This document shows positions 41,864-51,527 of a DNA stretch of 64,000 bases, piece by piece; within the stretch, counting starts at the first letter, position 1; each line of letters opens with the position of its first letter. The notes under the pieces were generated by a model. It did no database searches, had not been told where the DNA came from, and saw only the letters and a program-made list of their open reading frames with translations. The DNA comes from Brevibacterium sp. W7.2 (GTDB taxonomy: Bacteria; Actinomycetota; Actinomycetes; Actinomycetales; Brevibacteriaceae), in the NCBI RefSeq assembly GCF_018137945.1, contig NZ_CP073089.1, positions 682,001-746,000 on the forward strand, given 5' to 3'. The translations under genes were made by a program, and so were the position numbers.

Positions 41864-43249
41864 GTGCACATCTCCGTCCTCTCCCTCCACACCTCACCCG
41901 CGGCGCAGCCTGGGCAGGGCGACGCGGGCGGGATGAACGTCTACGTCGACCATACGGTCAGGGCACTTGCCGCCATGGGGCACGTGGTCGACGTCTTCAC
42001 CGCCGACCCGAACGGGAACGGAACCGAACAGGCCGACGCCGAGACCGTGACGCTGTCCGAGAACATCCGCCTCCACTTCCTGCGCACGGACGCCACGACG
42101 AAGGAAGCGCTCGCCGGTCGGATCGACGACCTCGCCCGCATGCTCGCCGCGCATCCCGCGTACGCCGCCGCTGACCTCGTGTGGGCGCACTACTGGATCT
42201 CCGCCGAGGCGGCCCTGCGGGCACAGGCGCTCGTCACGGGCAACGATGCCACCCGGACCCGCCCGCAGCTCATCGCGAGCATGCACACGATCGGCGCCGT
42301 GAAGAACCGGGACTCGGAGACCGAGGACGAATCGCCCCGACGCCTGCGGGCCGAGGAGCGCATCGCCCACCGCGTCGACCTCCTCGTCGCCAACACCCCG
42401 GCCGAACGCCGCGACCTCATCGGGGAGCTCGGCGCGGCTCCGGACTCCGTCATCGTCGCCCGCCCGGGCGTCGACCATGATCTCTTCTCACCCGGGTCCC
42501 GGGCTGCGGCGCGGCGGGAGCTCGGCATCGCCGCCGACGAGCATCTCGTCCTCTACGTCGGGCGGATGCAGTTCATCAAGGGCACCGACGTCGTCGTCGA
42601 TGCCCTCGCCTGCCTGCAGGAGAACAACCCCGCGCTGGCGGCGTCCACCCGCGGGATCCTCCTCGGCGCCGCCTCGGGGTGGACCGAACCGGCCGATTCC
42701 TCCGACCACCTCGGCGCTGAGGCCGCGGCACCCGAACGCCGGACGACGGGCCTTCGGACCGCGGATCCCCGAACCTCTGATCTCCACACCGCGGACTTCC
42801 ACGCCGCGCTCTCGGCGGCGGTCGCCGTCGACCCGCGCATCGAGGTCAGGCAGCCGGTGCCGGCGGCCGATCTCGTCACCTACTACCGTGCCGCCGATGT
42901 CCTCCTCGTCCCGTCCCGCAGCGAATCCTTCGGGCTCGTTGCAGCCGAGGCCGCGGCCTCGGGACTGCCCGCGATCGCCTCGGCGGTGGGCGGTCTGCCG
43001 GAGGTCGTCGAGAACGGCTTCTCCGGTCTCCTCATCGCCGACCACAATCCGCGCCATTGGGCGCTCACCCTCGAGCGGCTGCTCGGCGACGCGCAGCTGC
43101 GCGCCGAACTCGGCGAGCACGCGGTGGCCCGTTCGCAGCGGTTCGACTGGCACACGACGGTGGCGACGGTGCTCGACGCCCTCGCCGAGGCGGCCGAACC
43201 GGCCTCGCGGGACCTCGCCGCTCCCGGCCTGTGCGGGGGATCGCGCTGA
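41864..43249 (+). CDS. mshA: D-inositol-3-phosphate glycosyltransferase (mycothiol step 1)
   Basis: A 461-residue GT4 glycosyltransferase that joins UDP-GlcNAc to 1L-myo-inositol 1-phosphate, the first mycothiol step. Signature elements are HTSPAAQPGQGDAGGMNVYV at the N terminus, WAHYWISAEAA, the phosphate-binding YVGRMQFIKGTDVVVDAL and the donor site SRSESFGLVAAEAAASGLPA. An about 40-residue Thr/Arg/Asp-rich insert (about 268-305) interrupts the region before PRIEVRQPVPAADL and is not typical. GTG 41864 is leaderless. ybjN follows with a TGATG overlap, as in mycobacteria. Confidence 0.95.
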   Translation: MHISVLSLHTSPAAQPGQGDAGGMNVYVDHTVRALAAMGHVVDVFTADPNGNGTEQADAETVTLSENIRLHFLRTDATTKEALAGRIDDLARMLAAHPAYAAADLVWAHYWISAEAALRAQALVTGNDATRTRPQLIASMHTIGAVKNRDSETEDESPRRLRAEERIAHRVDLLVANTPAERRDLIGELGAAPDSVIVARPGVDHDLFSPGSRAAARRELGIAADEHLVLYVGRMQFIKGTDVVVDALACLQENNPALAASTRGILLGAASGWTEPADSSDHLGAEAAAPERRTTGLRTADPRTSDLHTADFHAALSAAVAVDPRIEVRQPVPAADLVTYYRAADVLLVPSRSESFGLVAAEAAASGLPAIASAVGGLPEVVENGFSGLLIADHNPRHWALTLERLLGDAQLRAELGEHAVARSQRFDWHTTVATVLDALAEAAEPASRDLAAPGLCGGSR

Positions 43250-43983
43250 TGACAGGGCCCGAGTCCGCACACCCGGGGACCCCGGCGGCGACGAGCGAGA
43301 CGCCGACGAGTGCGATCATGTCCGGCATCACCGAGTGGGCGTCAGCGAACGAGGTTGAGGTCGACAGCGTCGACGACTCGTCGATCGCGGTCGTGCTGCC
43401 CGGCGAGCGGAAGCTCAAGACGACGGTCTCGATCGTCATCTCGGCCAGGACCGCCGAGCTCGCCGCGTTCGTCATCCGCCACCCGGATGAGAACGCCGCG
43501 GAGTTCAACCGCTGGCTGCTGCGGAAGAACATGAAACTCGCGGCGACCGCGTTCGGGGTCGACCACCTCGGCGACGTCTACCTCAGAGCCACGGTTCCCG
43601 CTCTTCGGCTGCTCGATGACCTCGACGGACTGCTGGGGGAGTTCCTCACCGTCGCCGACGAATCGTTCAACGAACTTCTCCTCATCGGGTTCCTCACGGG
43701 GATGAAGAAGGAGTGGGCGTGGCGGGTCAGCCGCGGGGAGTCGACCCGGAACCTCGCCGCGTTCGAGCATGTGCTCGCCGGTCCCGACAATGAGTTCCTC
43801 GGCACGATCGGGCCGGAGCGCCCGGAGTCGCCCGGATCGGAGCAGGCGGGGACGCTCGGATCCGAGCAGGCGGGGACCCTCGGTTCCGGGCAGTCTGAGG
43901 CCGCTGAGCGCACCGAGGCGGCTGAGCCCTCGGACGCGACCGCGCCAGACGACGGCGAAACTGACGACGGGGAGCGGCGATGA
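43249..43983 (+). CDS. YbjN-domain protein
   Basis: A 244-residue cytosolic protein of the YbjN/type-III-chaperone-like family (IAVVLPGERKLKTTVSIVIS; FNRWLLRKNMKLAATAFGVD; GDVYLRATVPALRLLDDLDG). The position right after mshA matches Mycobacterium (Rv0486-Rv0487), so the linkage is conserved, though its function is not known. The C-terminal 60 residues are repeats of a 9-residue unit (GSEQAGTLG-like, 43830-43900) plus Ala/Glu/Asp-rich tail. TGATG overlap with mshA and 4-bp overlap with the next gene. Confidence 0.85.
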   Translation: MTGPESAHPGTPAATSETPTSAIMSGITEWASANEVEVDSVDDSSIAVVLPGERKLKTTVSIVISARTAELAAFVIRHPDENAAEFNRWLLRKNMKLAATAFGVDHLGDVYLRATVPALRLLDDLDGLLGEFLTVADESFNELLLIGFLTGMKKEWAWRVSRGESTRNLAAFEHVLAGPDNEFLGTIGPERPESPGSEQAGTLGSEQAGTLGSGQSEAAERTEAAEPSDATAPDDGETDDGERR

Positions 43984-44366
43984 TCAAACGCGTCGATCTC
44001 AGCAAGCCGGGCACCGTCGACGAATACATCGCGACCTTCGACTCGGAGTCCCAGCGCGACTTTCTCACGCAGCTGCGCGATCTCAGCCGGGAGCACGCCC
44101 CGACCGCCGGCGAGGGCATCAAATGGGGCAACCCCGCGTACTTCCTCGACTCGATCCTCTTCGTCTTCGCCGGGTACACGCACCATGCGAATTTCGTCTT
44201 CACTCCGAGCACGAAGGAGGCCTTCGCGGATCGGCTTTCCGGCTTCGACACGGGCAAGGGCTCGATCAAGCTGCCCTATGACGAGGAGATCCCCGCTGAC
44301 CTCCTCGCCGAGATGATCGCCCATCGCATCCGCGAATTCGAGGTCGACGGCGTCAAGTGGATGTGA
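43980..44366 (+). CDS. DUF1801 (YdhG-like) protein
   Basis: A 128-residue small soluble protein. The family pattern is seen in TVDEYIATFDSESQRDFLTQ, EGIKWGNPAYFLDSILFVFAGY (cut: IKWGNPAYF) and KGSIKLPYDEEIP. DUF1801/YdhG proteins resemble frataxin-like folds and have no settled function. It overlaps the ybjN-like gene by 4 bp and is thus the last gene of the mshA run. The convergent symporter begins 5 bp after it. Confidence 0.85.
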   Translation: MIKRVDLSKPGTVDEYIATFDSESQRDFLTQLRDLSREHAPTAGEGIKWGNPAYFLDSILFVFAGYTHHANFVFTPSTKEAFADRLSGFDTGKGSIKLPYDEEIPADLLAEMIAHRIREFEVDGVKWM

Positions 44367-44370
44367 GCCC

Positions 44371-45390
44371 TCACGCGTCCTGCCGCGTGGGCGCGGTGTG
44401 TGACGCATCCGACGGGGGCTTGCCGTAGGGCAGACGTGCGAAGATCGAGGCGAGAACGGCACCGGAGACGTTGTGCCACACGCTGAAGACGGCACCCGGC
44501 AGCGCCGCGAGCGGAGAGAAGTACGTCGTCGCGAGCGTCGAGGCGAGCCCGGAGTTCTGCAGACCGACCTCGAACGAGAGCGCCCGGCGGGTCGGCGTGT
44601 CGAGACGGCACGCGGCGGCCACGCCGTAGCCCACAGCGAGCCCGAGCACATTGTGCGTGATGACCGCGAGCAGCACGAGGATGCCCGCCGTGGCGATCGA
44701 CCCGGCCGAACCGGCGACGACGATGGCGACGATGTAGGCGATCGCCACCGAGGCGAGCCATGGCAGCGCCGGGGCGATCCGGTCGACGAACCGGGAGGCG
44801 ACGAGGCGGACGAGCACACCGACGATGACCGGCACGAGCACCGTCTGGCAGATCGAGACGAACATCGACCAGAACGGCACGTCCATGTACGATCCTGCGA
44901 GCCAGAGGGTGAGCAGCGGGGTGAGGACGGGAGCGATGAGCGTCGACAGCGTCGTCACCGACACCGACAGCGCGACATCGCCCTTCGCCAGATACGTCAC
45001 GACGTTCGAAGCCGTGCCGCCCGGCGCGCAGCCGACGAGGATGACGCCGACGGCGATCTCCGGCGGCAGATCGTAGACGGTGACGACGAGGAGTCCGAGC
45101 AGCGGCATCGCGACGTACTGCGTGACGACCCCGAGGAGGGCGATCCACGGACGCTTCGCGATCCGCGCGAAGTCGGGCAGCGTCAGCGTCAGCCCCATGA
45201 AGAACATGACGACGCCGAGGCTCCACGTGATCGTCGGCGCGAGCGGGGTGAACGTGTCCGGACTGAGGAAGCCGAGGACGCCGGCGAGGATGACGAGGAC
45301 AGGCAGGGCGGTGACGGCGATGATCGAACTGCGGTCGGTTCGGGCCGTCTGCGCCGCGGCGGGACTCGGGTGCTGTGCTGAATCGGACAT
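44371..45390 (-). CDS. Bile acid:sodium symporter family transporter
   Basis: A 339-residue membrane protein of the SBF/BASS family with about ten helices. The characteristic [21 protein letters not shown] and the [15 protein letters not shown] motif are present; these are sodium- and substrate-binding discontinuous helices. The ligand is probably an organic anion or 2-keto acid rather than bile acid (inference). It has a leaderless-type start: TAGTAT ends 6 nt before the ATG on this strand. Confidence 0.9.
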   Translation of the reverse strand: MSDSAQHPSPAAAQTARTDRSSIIAVTALPVLVILAGVLGFLSPDTFTPLAPTITWSLGVVMFFMGLTLTLPDFARIAKRPWIALLGVVTQYVAMPLLGLLVVTVYDLPPEIAVGVILVGCAPGGTASNVVTYLAKGDVALSVSVTTLSTLIAPVLTPLLTLWLAGSYMDVPFWSMFVSICQTVLVPVIVGVLVRLVASRFVDRIAPALPWLASVAIAYIVAIVVAGSAGSIATAGILVLLAVITHNVLGLAVGYGVAAACRLDTPTRRALSFEVGLQNSGLASTLATTYFSPLAALPGAVFSVWHNVSGAVLASIFARLPYGKPPSDASHTAPTRQDA

Positions 45391-45486
45391 AGCCGAATAC
45401 TAGCCCCGTCGTCCCGTCAGGCAAGACGAACTACCACATCATGGAACCGTCGAGTGGGGGTCGCCGCCCGTGCGAAAATAGGGGCC

Positions 45487-46230
45487 ATGACGCATAACCT
45501 CATCCTGCTGCGCCACGGCGAGAGCGAATGGAACCAGAAGAACCTGTTCACCGGTTGGGTCGATGTCACCCTCACGGACAAGGGCCGGGCCGAGGGCAAG
45601 CGCGCCGGAGAGCTCCTGCGCGAAGCCGATCTCATCCCCGACGTCGTCCACACCTCCCGCCTCAAGCGGGCCATCCTCACCGCGAACCTCGCCCTCGAGT
45701 CCGCCGACCTCTCGTGGCTCGACACCCATCGCAGCTGGCGGCTCAACGAACGCCACTACGGTGCGCTGCAGGGCAAGGACAAGAAGGAGATCCGCGAGGA
45801 GTTCGGCGACGAGCAGTTCATGACCTGGCGTCGCTCCTTCGACACCCCGCCGCCGGCGCTCTCCGACGCCTCTGAGTTCTCGCAGGTCGGCGACCCGCGC
45901 TACGCCAACCTCGGCGACTCGGTGCCGCGCACCGAATGCCTCGCCGACGTCATCGACCGTCTCCTGCCGTACTGGTACGACGTCCTCGTCCCCGAGCTCT
46001 CCGAGAACCGCACCGTCCTCGTCGTCGCCCACGGCAACTCGCTGCGGGCCCTCGTCAAGCACCTCGACGGCATCTCCGACGCGGACATCACGGGACTCAA
46101 CATCCCCACCGGCATCCCGCTCCACTACGAGCTCACCGACGACTTCACGCCGGTCACCCCGGGCGGCACCTACCTCGATCCCGCCGCGGCCGAGGAAGCG
46201 ATCGGCAAGGTCGCGAACCAGGGCCGCTGA
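45487..46230 (+). CDS. gpmA: 2,3-bisphosphoglycerate-dependent phosphoglycerate mutase
   Basis: A 247-residue glycolytic enzyme interconverting 3- and 2-phosphoglycerate. The phosphohistidine is in [10 protein letters not shown], a second His is in [10 protein letters not shown], and [16 protein letters not shown] holds the substrate-binding Glu/Arg. In Mycobacterium gpm1 also sits just before senX3-regX3, as here. ATG 45487 is preceded by GAAAAT with 7 nt spacing, consistent with a leaderless start; codons upstream in the frame are not conserved. Confidence 0.95.
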   Translation: MTHNLILLRHGESEWNQKNLFTGWVDVTLTDKGRAEGKRAGELLREADLIPDVVHTSRLKRAILTANLALESADLSWLDTHRSWRLNERHYGALQGKDKKEIREEFGDEQFMTWRRSFDTPPPALSDASEFSQVGDPRYANLGDSVPRTECLADVIDRLLPYWYDVLVPELSENRTVLVVAHGNSLRALVKHLDGISDADITGLNIPTGIPLHYELTDDFTPVTPGGTYLDPAAAEEAIGKVANQGR

Positions 46231-46300
46231 GCCGGAAGCCGATCCGAGCCTGAGCTGGGAGCCCGGCCGACCTGACCCCGAGCCCGGCTGAGCCGGAGCC

Positions 46301-47212
46301 TCAGCGTTCCGCGAACTCCCCGGCGATCGCCTGCATCTGCCTGCGCAGGACGGCGATCGCCGGGGAGTTCGTCATCGACCGCCGCCACACGGTGTGGATC
46401 GACCGGGCGATCGAAGGGTCGTCGAGCGGCACCGCTGTGACATCGGAGGGCAGGTGCGGGCGACCGAGCCGGGGAACGAGCGCGAGCGCGCCGACCGACC
46501 GGCTGAACTCGACCTGGGTGTCGTACTCGACGGCCCAGTACTCGACCCGCGGCTCGCTGCCGAGATCCTCGAAGAGCGCGACGAGCCAGCGATGGCACAC
46601 CGCCCCGCGCGGGGCGGAGACGAAGACCTCACCGACGAGATCGGCACGCGTCACCTCGGCGCGCGAGGCCAGATGATGGTCACGCGGCATGACGATGTCG
46701 GCGCGGTCGACGGCGATGATCTCTGAGGTCAGGGTCGAGGGCAGGCGGAGGGCGGAGCTGTTCCAGTCGAAGATCAGGGCCGCGTCGATCCGCCCCGCCG
46801 AGACCATCTCGATGAGCTCGTCGGGGTCGGATTCGACATTCGTCACCGTGAGTTCGGGCGCGGCCTCGGCGAGCCGGGGCAGAGCGGGGACGAGCAGGCC
46901 GCGGATGCCGGTGGAGAACCCGCCGACGGTGATCCGGCCGCGCGGGTCACCCGAGCGGGCCCGGGCCTCGGACTCGATGCCCTCGAGGTCGTGGAGGATC
47001 TGCGCCCCGCGGCTGCTGAGCTCGCGCCCCATGGGCGTGAGCGAGATGCCGCGTCCCGTGCGCTCGGTGACCGGGGCGCCGAGGTAGCGGGAGAGCTTCT
47101 GCAGCTGGTGGCTGACCGCGGCCGGTGTGTAGCCGAGGGAGTCGGCCGTGGCGGTGACGGACCCGAGCCCGTCGAGGGCGACGAGGGTGCGCAGGGCGAC
47201 GATATCGATCAT
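46301..47212 (-). CDS. LysR-family transcriptional regulator
   Basis: A 303-residue regulator. The helix-turn-helix is GSVTATADSLGYTPAAVSHQ, followed by the LysR linker and substrate domain (RITVGGFSTGIRGLLVPAL; PRDHHLASRAEV). It is divergent from the EamA transporter gene and probably controls it. ATG 47212 is chosen because the homology starts there and TACGAT lies 6 nt upstream; the longer frame adds residues upstream that include the promoter. Effector unknown. Confidence 0.9.
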   Translation of the reverse strand: MIDIVALRTLVALDGLGSVTATADSLGYTPAAVSHQLQKLSRYLGAPVTERTGRGISLTPMGRELSSRGAQILHDLEGIESEARARSGDPRGRITVGGFSTGIRGLLVPALPRLAEAAPELTVTNVESDPDELIEMVSAGRIDAALIFDWNSSALRLPSTLTSEIIAVDRADIVMPRDHHLASRAEVTRADLVGEVFVSAPRGAVCHRWLVALFEDLGSEPRVEYWAVEYDTQVEFSRSVGALALVPRLGRPHLPSDVTAVPLDDPSIARSIHTVWRRSMTNSPAIAVLRRQMQAIAGEFAER

Positions 47213-47283
47213 CAAAATATCGTAATGAATGACCGGAGTGACTTTCAATGGATTTTATAGCTGAGCGCTGAGATCCTGAAGTC

Positions 47284-48243
47284 ATGCGCCCCGTCCATTA
47301 CCTCCTCGCCCTCCTCGTCGTCGTCCTCTGGGGCGTCAACTTCATCTTCATCGACTTCGGACTCCGGGACTGGCCGCCCCTGCTCCTCGTCGCGGCGCGG
47401 TTCACCGTCGTCGTCATCCCCGCGATCCTCTTCGTGCGCTTCCCGCGCGGCAGCTTCGGGCGCATCCTCCTCATCGGCGTCTTCATGTCCGCCGGGCAGT
47501 TCGGGCTCCTCTACACCTCGCTCTTCCTCGGCCTCCCGGTCGGACTGTCCTCGATCATCCTCCAGATCCAGGCCGCCTTCACCGTCCTCGTCGCCGCGCT
47601 CGCGCTGCGGGAGATCCCCAACCGCCGCCAGATCATCGGCATCCTCATCGGGGTCGCCGGCCTCGCCGTCATCGGCCTGAGCCTCCAGGCGTCGATCCCC
47701 GTCGTGGCCTTCGTCGTCTGCCTCGGTGCGGCACTGTCCTGGGCGATCGGCAACGTCATCGCCCGTGGGGTGAAGCCGGGCATCAGCGGTCTGCAGATGA
47801 CCGTGTGGTCGGGTCTCGTCGTGCCGCTGCCGATGCTCGGGCTCTCCCTGCTCATCGACGGCCCCGCCGAGGTGGTCCGCTCACTCGCGCACCCGACGTG
47901 GGGTGTCCTCGCCTCGGTCGTCTACACCGCCGGCGTCGCCTCGCTCATCGGGTACGTCATCTGGAACTCTCTGCTCGCCCGCTTCCCCGCCTCGCAGGTC
48001 GCCCCGTTCACGCTCCTCGTCCCGCCCGTCGGGGTCGGGGCGGCGTGGCTCGTCCTCGGCGACCGGCCGACCGTGCCCGAACTCATCGGCGGGGCCCTCC
48101 TCATCCTCGGTGTCGCGGTGACGACGGGGGTGCACCGGACGATCGCCCGGGGGATCAGGGGCGTGCCCCGCCGGCGTCGACGTGACGTCGTCGCCCGTGA
48201 GACGCCCGCGGACGCCGTCGCGGGGGTGAGCGGGGGACCCTGA
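47284..48243 (+). CDS. EamA/DMT-family transporter (amino acid or metabolite exporter)
   Basis: A 319-residue membrane protein with ten helices in two EamA repeats (ALLVVVLWGVNFIFIDFGL; VVAFVVCLGAALSWAIGNVI). The pattern matches O-acetylserine/cysteine exporter-type EamA proteins. Adjacent LysR gene suggests inducible expression. The last about 40 residues are a basic, disordered tail (GVPRRRRRDVV). Cargo is not known. Confidence 0.88.
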   Translation: MRPVHYLLALLVVVLWGVNFIFIDFGLRDWPPLLLVAARFTVVVIPAILFVRFPRGSFGRILLIGVFMSAGQFGLLYTSLFLGLPVGLSSIILQIQAAFTVLVAALALREIPNRRQIIGILIGVAGLAVIGLSLQASIPVVAFVVCLGAALSWAIGNVIARGVKPGISGLQMTVWSGLVVPLPMLGLSLLIDGPAEVVRSLAHPTWGVLASVVYTAGVASLIGYVIWNSLLARFPASQVAPFTLLVPPVGVGAAWLVLGDRPTVPELIGGALLILGVAVTTGVHRTIARGIRGVPRRRRRDVVARETPADAVAGVSGGP

Positions 48244-48278
48244 TGTGCCGAGCAGGGATGTATCGAGCAGACACGGAA

Positions 48279-48321
48279 ACGACGATCGCCGAGGTGGGTC
48301 AACCACCTCGGCGATCGTCGT
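48279..48321. terminator. Strong hairpin between convergent eamA and phoU
   Basis: A perfect 19-bp stem: ACGACGATCGCCGAGGTGG (48279-48297) / CCACCTCGGCGATCGTCGT (48303-48321), 5-nt loop. It serves both strands. It carries the recurrent CGCCGAGGTGG motif in both orientations. Confidence 0.85.
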
Positions 48322-48343
48322 CGTCATCTGTCCGGCAGAGCGC

Positions 48344-49006
48344 TCACTTCCGGGACAGGTAGGGCTCCCAGTTGCCGGTGAGCAGGTACTCGACCTTCTG
48401 CGAGACCGACACGGCGTGGTCGCCGAAGCGCTCGTAGTAGCGCGAGAGCAGCGTGACGTCGGCGATGTGGCGCGGGGCGAGATCCTCGGCGGGGGCGTCG
48501 GCGAGCTGCGCGAACACGGAGAGGTGGAGCTCGTCGAGCTCCTCGTCGATCGCGTTGATCGTCGGGACCATCGACAGGCCGGGGTTGTTGAGGAGGTTCT
48601 CGGTCGCCTCGGCGATCTTCTCCGCCGAATCGCCCATCCGCAGGAACGTCGGCTCGAAGTGCTTGGGGATCGCGGATTCGGGGTAGCGGATGCGCACCTG
48701 CTGGGCGATGTGACGCGCGAGGTCGCCCATGCGCTCGAGCGAGGCGCTCATCCGCAGCGCGCCGATGACGGCACGCAGATCGGAGGCGACGGGTCCCTGG
48801 AGGGCGAGGATCTCGGCGGCCTGCTGGTCGAGGGTGTGCTGCATGGCATCGATCTTCGCGTCGGCTTCGATGACGCGTTCGGCGAGCTCGAGGTCGTTGC
48901 TCCGCAGGGCCTGATTCGCCAGGCGGATCGAGTCGAGGACCTTGGTGGACATGTCGACGAGCTGGGTGGCCAGCTCATCGAGCTCATTCCTGAAGACTTC
49001 GCGCAT
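48344..49006 (-). CDS. phoU: PhoU phosphate-signalling protein
   Basis: A 220-residue protein with two PhoU three-helix repeats. Metal-binding motifs are EADAKIDAMQHTLDQQ and ERFGDHAVSVSQ. PhoU links the Pst transporter to the histidine kinase and silences the Pho response when phosphate is plentiful. It is divergent from senX3-regX3, and the 229-bp gap holds a candidate PHO box. AAAGGAAG precedes the ATG at 49006. Confidence 0.95.
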   Translation of the reverse strand: MREVFRNELDELATQLVDMSTKVLDSIRLANQALRSNDLELAERVIEADAKIDAMQHTLDQQAAEILALQGPVASDLRAVIGALRMSASLERMGDLARHIAQQVRIRYPESAIPKHFEPTFLRMGDSAEKIAEATENLLNNPGLSMVPTINAIDEELDELHLSVFAQLADAPAEDLAPRHIADVTLLSRYYERFGDHAVSVSQKVEYLLTGNWEPYLSRK

Positions 49007-49134
49007 TGAGGATGCTTCCTTTGTCTCGTGCGAGGTGAGAGTGCGTGGCGCAGATCTCGGGATCGGCCGTGCTCGGACTGCTCGACAGTGCGGCTTGTCC
49101 CTGCAGGCACACTGACTTCAGCTTTCCATCGCCG

Positions 49135-49163
49135 CGTGAACGGCAACTGGCGGTTCGGTGAAT
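49135..49163 (-). promoter_or_regulatory. Candidate PHO box (RegX3/PhoP-type) between phoU and senX3
   Basis: On the minus strand ATTCACC and GTTCACG occur with a 22-bp period (plus-strand CGTGAAC 49135-49141, GGTGAAT 49157-49163), close to the GTTCACC repeats known for actinobacterial Pho regulators. Only two good repeats are seen, so the call is tentative. Confidence 0.35.
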
Positions 49164-49222
49164 TCCTCGCCAAAAGCCCTGTCAGCGGGTGAATCCGGTG
49201 CGACCGGCAAGCAGACTGCGCC

Positions 49223-49235
49223 TAAGCTTGTTCAC
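49223..49235 (+). promoter_or_regulatory. Leaderless promoter of senX3
   Basis: TAAGCT (49223-49228) ends 7 nt before GTG 49236. An in-frame ATG at 49158 lies upstream of this -10 box, so the GTG is preferred. Confidence 0.55.
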
Positions 49236-50687
49236 GTGGATCTCTTGATTGTAGCGGTCCTGACCGGCATCGTCGGCCTGGGACTCGGCATAGCGGGCAT
49301 TTTGGCGTTCCGTTTCAGCGAACGCTCCCGCGATGCTGCCGACCTGCATTCCGAAGACGATCTGCCCGAGGGCATCGCCGAGGTGCTCGCCGTCCTCCAG
49401 TCGGCGGCGATCGTCCTCGACGCCGGCGACGACGTCGTCAAAGCCTCCCCGGCCGCCTATACGTTCGGCCTGGTCAGAGGGCATTCCCTGACGTCGCCGG
49501 AGATGCTCGAGGTCGTCGAGCGGGTGCGTGCGCGGGGGCTCATCGAAGAGATCGACCTCGAACAGAAGCGGGAGGCCTCCGACGCCGTCCTGCGCTACCT
49601 CCACGCGCGGATCGCGCCCCTGGGCACCGCGTTCATCCTCGTCCTCTGCGACGACCAGACCGAGTCGAAGCGCGTCGATGCCGTCCGCCGGGACTTCGTC
49701 GCCAACGTCTCCCACGAGCTCAAGACCCCGATCGGGGCGATGGCCCTCCTCGCCGAGGCGGTCACCGACTTCTCCGACGATCCGGCGGCGGTCGAGCGCT
49801 TCGGCGGGCGCATGCAGCGCGAATCGAAGCGCCTCACCCAGCTCGTCCAGGAGATCATCGACCTCTCCCGCGTCCAGGACCATGCCGCCCCGTCGACGAC
49901 GGAGAAGATCTCGGCCGCCGAGGTCATCGACGACGCCGCCGACCGCGCGCACACCCGCGCCGAGGCGAAGCGGATCCACATCGAGATCGCCCCGCCCTCG
50001 AGCCTCCTCGTCGAGGGCAACTACGAGCTCCTCGTCAACGCGGTCCGGAACCTCATCGACAACGCGATCAACTACTCACCTGACGGCACCCGCGTGGGCG
50101 TCGGCGTCGAACTCGTCGACGAACGCGTCGAGATCTCCGTCACCGACCAGGGCATCGGACTGTCCCGGCAGGACACGGAGAGGGTCTTCGAGCGCTTCTA
50201 CCGCGTCGATCCCGCCCGTTCGCGGATCACCGGCGGCACGGGCCTCGGGCTGAGCATCGTCAAGCACATCGTCGCCACCCACGGCGGTGAGGTCAGGGTG
50301 TGGAGCCAGCTCGGCAAGGGGTCGACGTTCACGATCGTCCTGCCGTTGGCCGGTACGCAGACCGTTGCCGAGGCGACCTCGACGGCGCCTGAAGGGGTGC
50401 TGCTCGAGCATTCGGCGCAGGCCGGGGGCGACGCGGTGCGGGCCGAGGGCGACTCGGCGCGAGCCGGAAGCGAGCAGAACGCCGACGAACAGCCTGCTGA
50501 CGAACGGACCGGTGACGAACAGTCCGCTGAAGAACGGGCCGCCGACGGACAGCCCGGCGACGATAGGGTCGATGGGGACCCGGGGACCGCCTCGGCGGGC
50601 GACGGTGACAACGGTGAGGGCCCGGAGGAGAATGGGACCGCCCAGGTTTTGCCCACTGGAAGCGAACAAAGGAAGCTCACGACGTGA
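49236..50687 (+). CDS. senX3: Phosphate-sensing histidine kinase SenX3
   Basis: A 483-residue kinase. One membrane helix (LLIVAVLTGIVGLGLGIAGI) is followed by a PAS-like domain, the H-box FVANVSHELKTPIGA with His160, N-box NLIDNAINYSPDG, and G boxes (DQGIGLS; GGTGLGLSIVKHIV). It phosphorylates RegX3 under phosphate limitation. The last about 110 residues are a disordered Glu/Asp/Ala-rich tail with repeated ADEQPADERTGDEQ-type units, unlike normal SenX3. GTG 49236 has a leaderless promoter. It overlaps regX3 by 4 bp. Confidence 0.93.
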   Translation: MDLLIVAVLTGIVGLGLGIAGILAFRFSERSRDAADLHSEDDLPEGIAEVLAVLQSAAIVLDAGDDVVKASPAAYTFGLVRGHSLTSPEMLEVVERVRARGLIEEIDLEQKREASDAVLRYLHARIAPLGTAFILVLCDDQTESKRVDAVRRDFVANVSHELKTPIGAMALLAEAVTDFSDDPAAVERFGGRMQRESKRLTQLVQEIIDLSRVQDHAAPSTTEKISAAEVIDDAADRAHTRAEAKRIHIEIAPPSSLLVEGNYELLVNAVRNLIDNAINYSPDGTRVGVGVELVDERVEISVTDQGIGLSRQDTERVFERFYRVDPARSRITGGTGLGLSIVKHIVATHGGEVRVWSQLGKGSTFTIVLPLAGTQTVAEATSTAPEGVLLEHSAQAGGDAVRAEGDSARAGSEQNADEQPADERTGDEQSAEERAADGQPGDDRVDGDPGTASAGDGDNGEGPEENGTAQVLPTGSEQRKLTT

Positions 50688-51364
50688 CTCGAATTCTGCT
50701 TGTTGAGGACGAGGATTCGTTCTCGGATCCGCTGTCGTACCTGCTCGGCAAGGAGGGGTACGAGGTGACCGTTGCCGATGACGGCCTCAAGGCCCTCGCG
50801 GAGTTCGACCGGAACGGCGCTGATCTCGTCCTCCTCGACCTCATGCTGCCCGGTGCCTCGGGCACCGAAGTGTGCCGCGAGCTGCGGGCGAAGTCGAACG
50901 TGCCGATCATCATGCTCACGGCCAAGGACTCGGAGATCGACAAGGTCGTGGGGCTCGAACTCGGCGCCGATGACTACGTGACGAAGCCGTACTCCTCGCG
51001 TGAGCTCCTCGCCCGCGTCCGCGCGGTGCTGCGACGCAACGTCGAAGCAGAGAGCTTCGACGATTCGATCCTCGAGGCCGGCGGGGTCCGGATCGATGTC
51101 GAGCGCCACGTCGTCTCCGTCCGCGGGGAGGAGCTGTCGATGCCGCTCAAGGAGTTCGAGCTCCTCGAGATCCTCGTCCGCAACTCCGGGCGCGTGATGA
51201 CCCGCGGTCAGCTCATCGACCGGATCTGGGGCGAGGACTACGTCGGGGACACGAAGACCCTCGACGTCCACGTCAAGCGCCTGCGCGCGAAGGTCGAGCA
51301 GAACCCGTCCGAGCCGCAGCTCCTCACCACCGTCCGCGGCCTCGGGTACAAGTTCGAGGCATAA
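50684..51364 (+). CDS. regX3: Phosphate response regulator RegX3
   Basis: A 226-residue OmpR/PhoB-type regulator. The receiver has Asp52 in VLLDLMLPGASG, Thr in IMLTAKDS and Lys in YVTKPYSS. The C-terminal winged helix ends in TLDVHVKRLRAKVE and TTVRGLGYKFE. It activates phosphate-acquisition genes through PHO boxes. GTG 50684 overlaps the senX3 stop (GTGA), giving stoichiometric coupling. A strong terminator follows. Confidence 0.96.
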   Translation: MTRILLVEDEDSFSDPLSYLLGKEGYEVTVADDGLKALAEFDRNGADLVLLDLMLPGASGTEVCRELRAKSNVPIIMLTAKDSEIDKVVGLELGADDYVTKPYSSRELLARVRAVLRRNVEAESFDDSILEAGGVRIDVERHVVSVRGEELSMPLKEFELLEILVRNSGRVMTRGQLIDRIWGEDYVGDTKTLDVHVKRLRAKVEQNPSEPQLLTTVRGLGYKFEA

Positions 51365-51419
51365 CGGGCCCAGAAGAGCACAGACCAGACCCATACAGAT
51401 ACAGACCCATACAGGTACA

Positions 51420-51454
51420 GAAGGAGCCGCTCACTCGAAGTGAGCGGCTCCTTC
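51420..51454. terminator. Strong bidirectional hairpin after regX3
   Basis: A perfect 16-bp stem GAAGGAGCCGCTCACT (51420-51435) / AGTGAGCGGCTCCTTC (51439-51454) with a CGA loop. It serves regX3 and the convergent lipoprotein gene. ACAGACCCATACAG is directly repeated just upstream (51383-51416). Confidence 0.88.
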
Positions 51455-51527
51455 GTGCTGTGGCGCAGATGGTGCGCGCCGGGAGATTCGGGCGTGCCGG
51501 GAGGCCGGTGCGGCCCGGCACGTGGCG

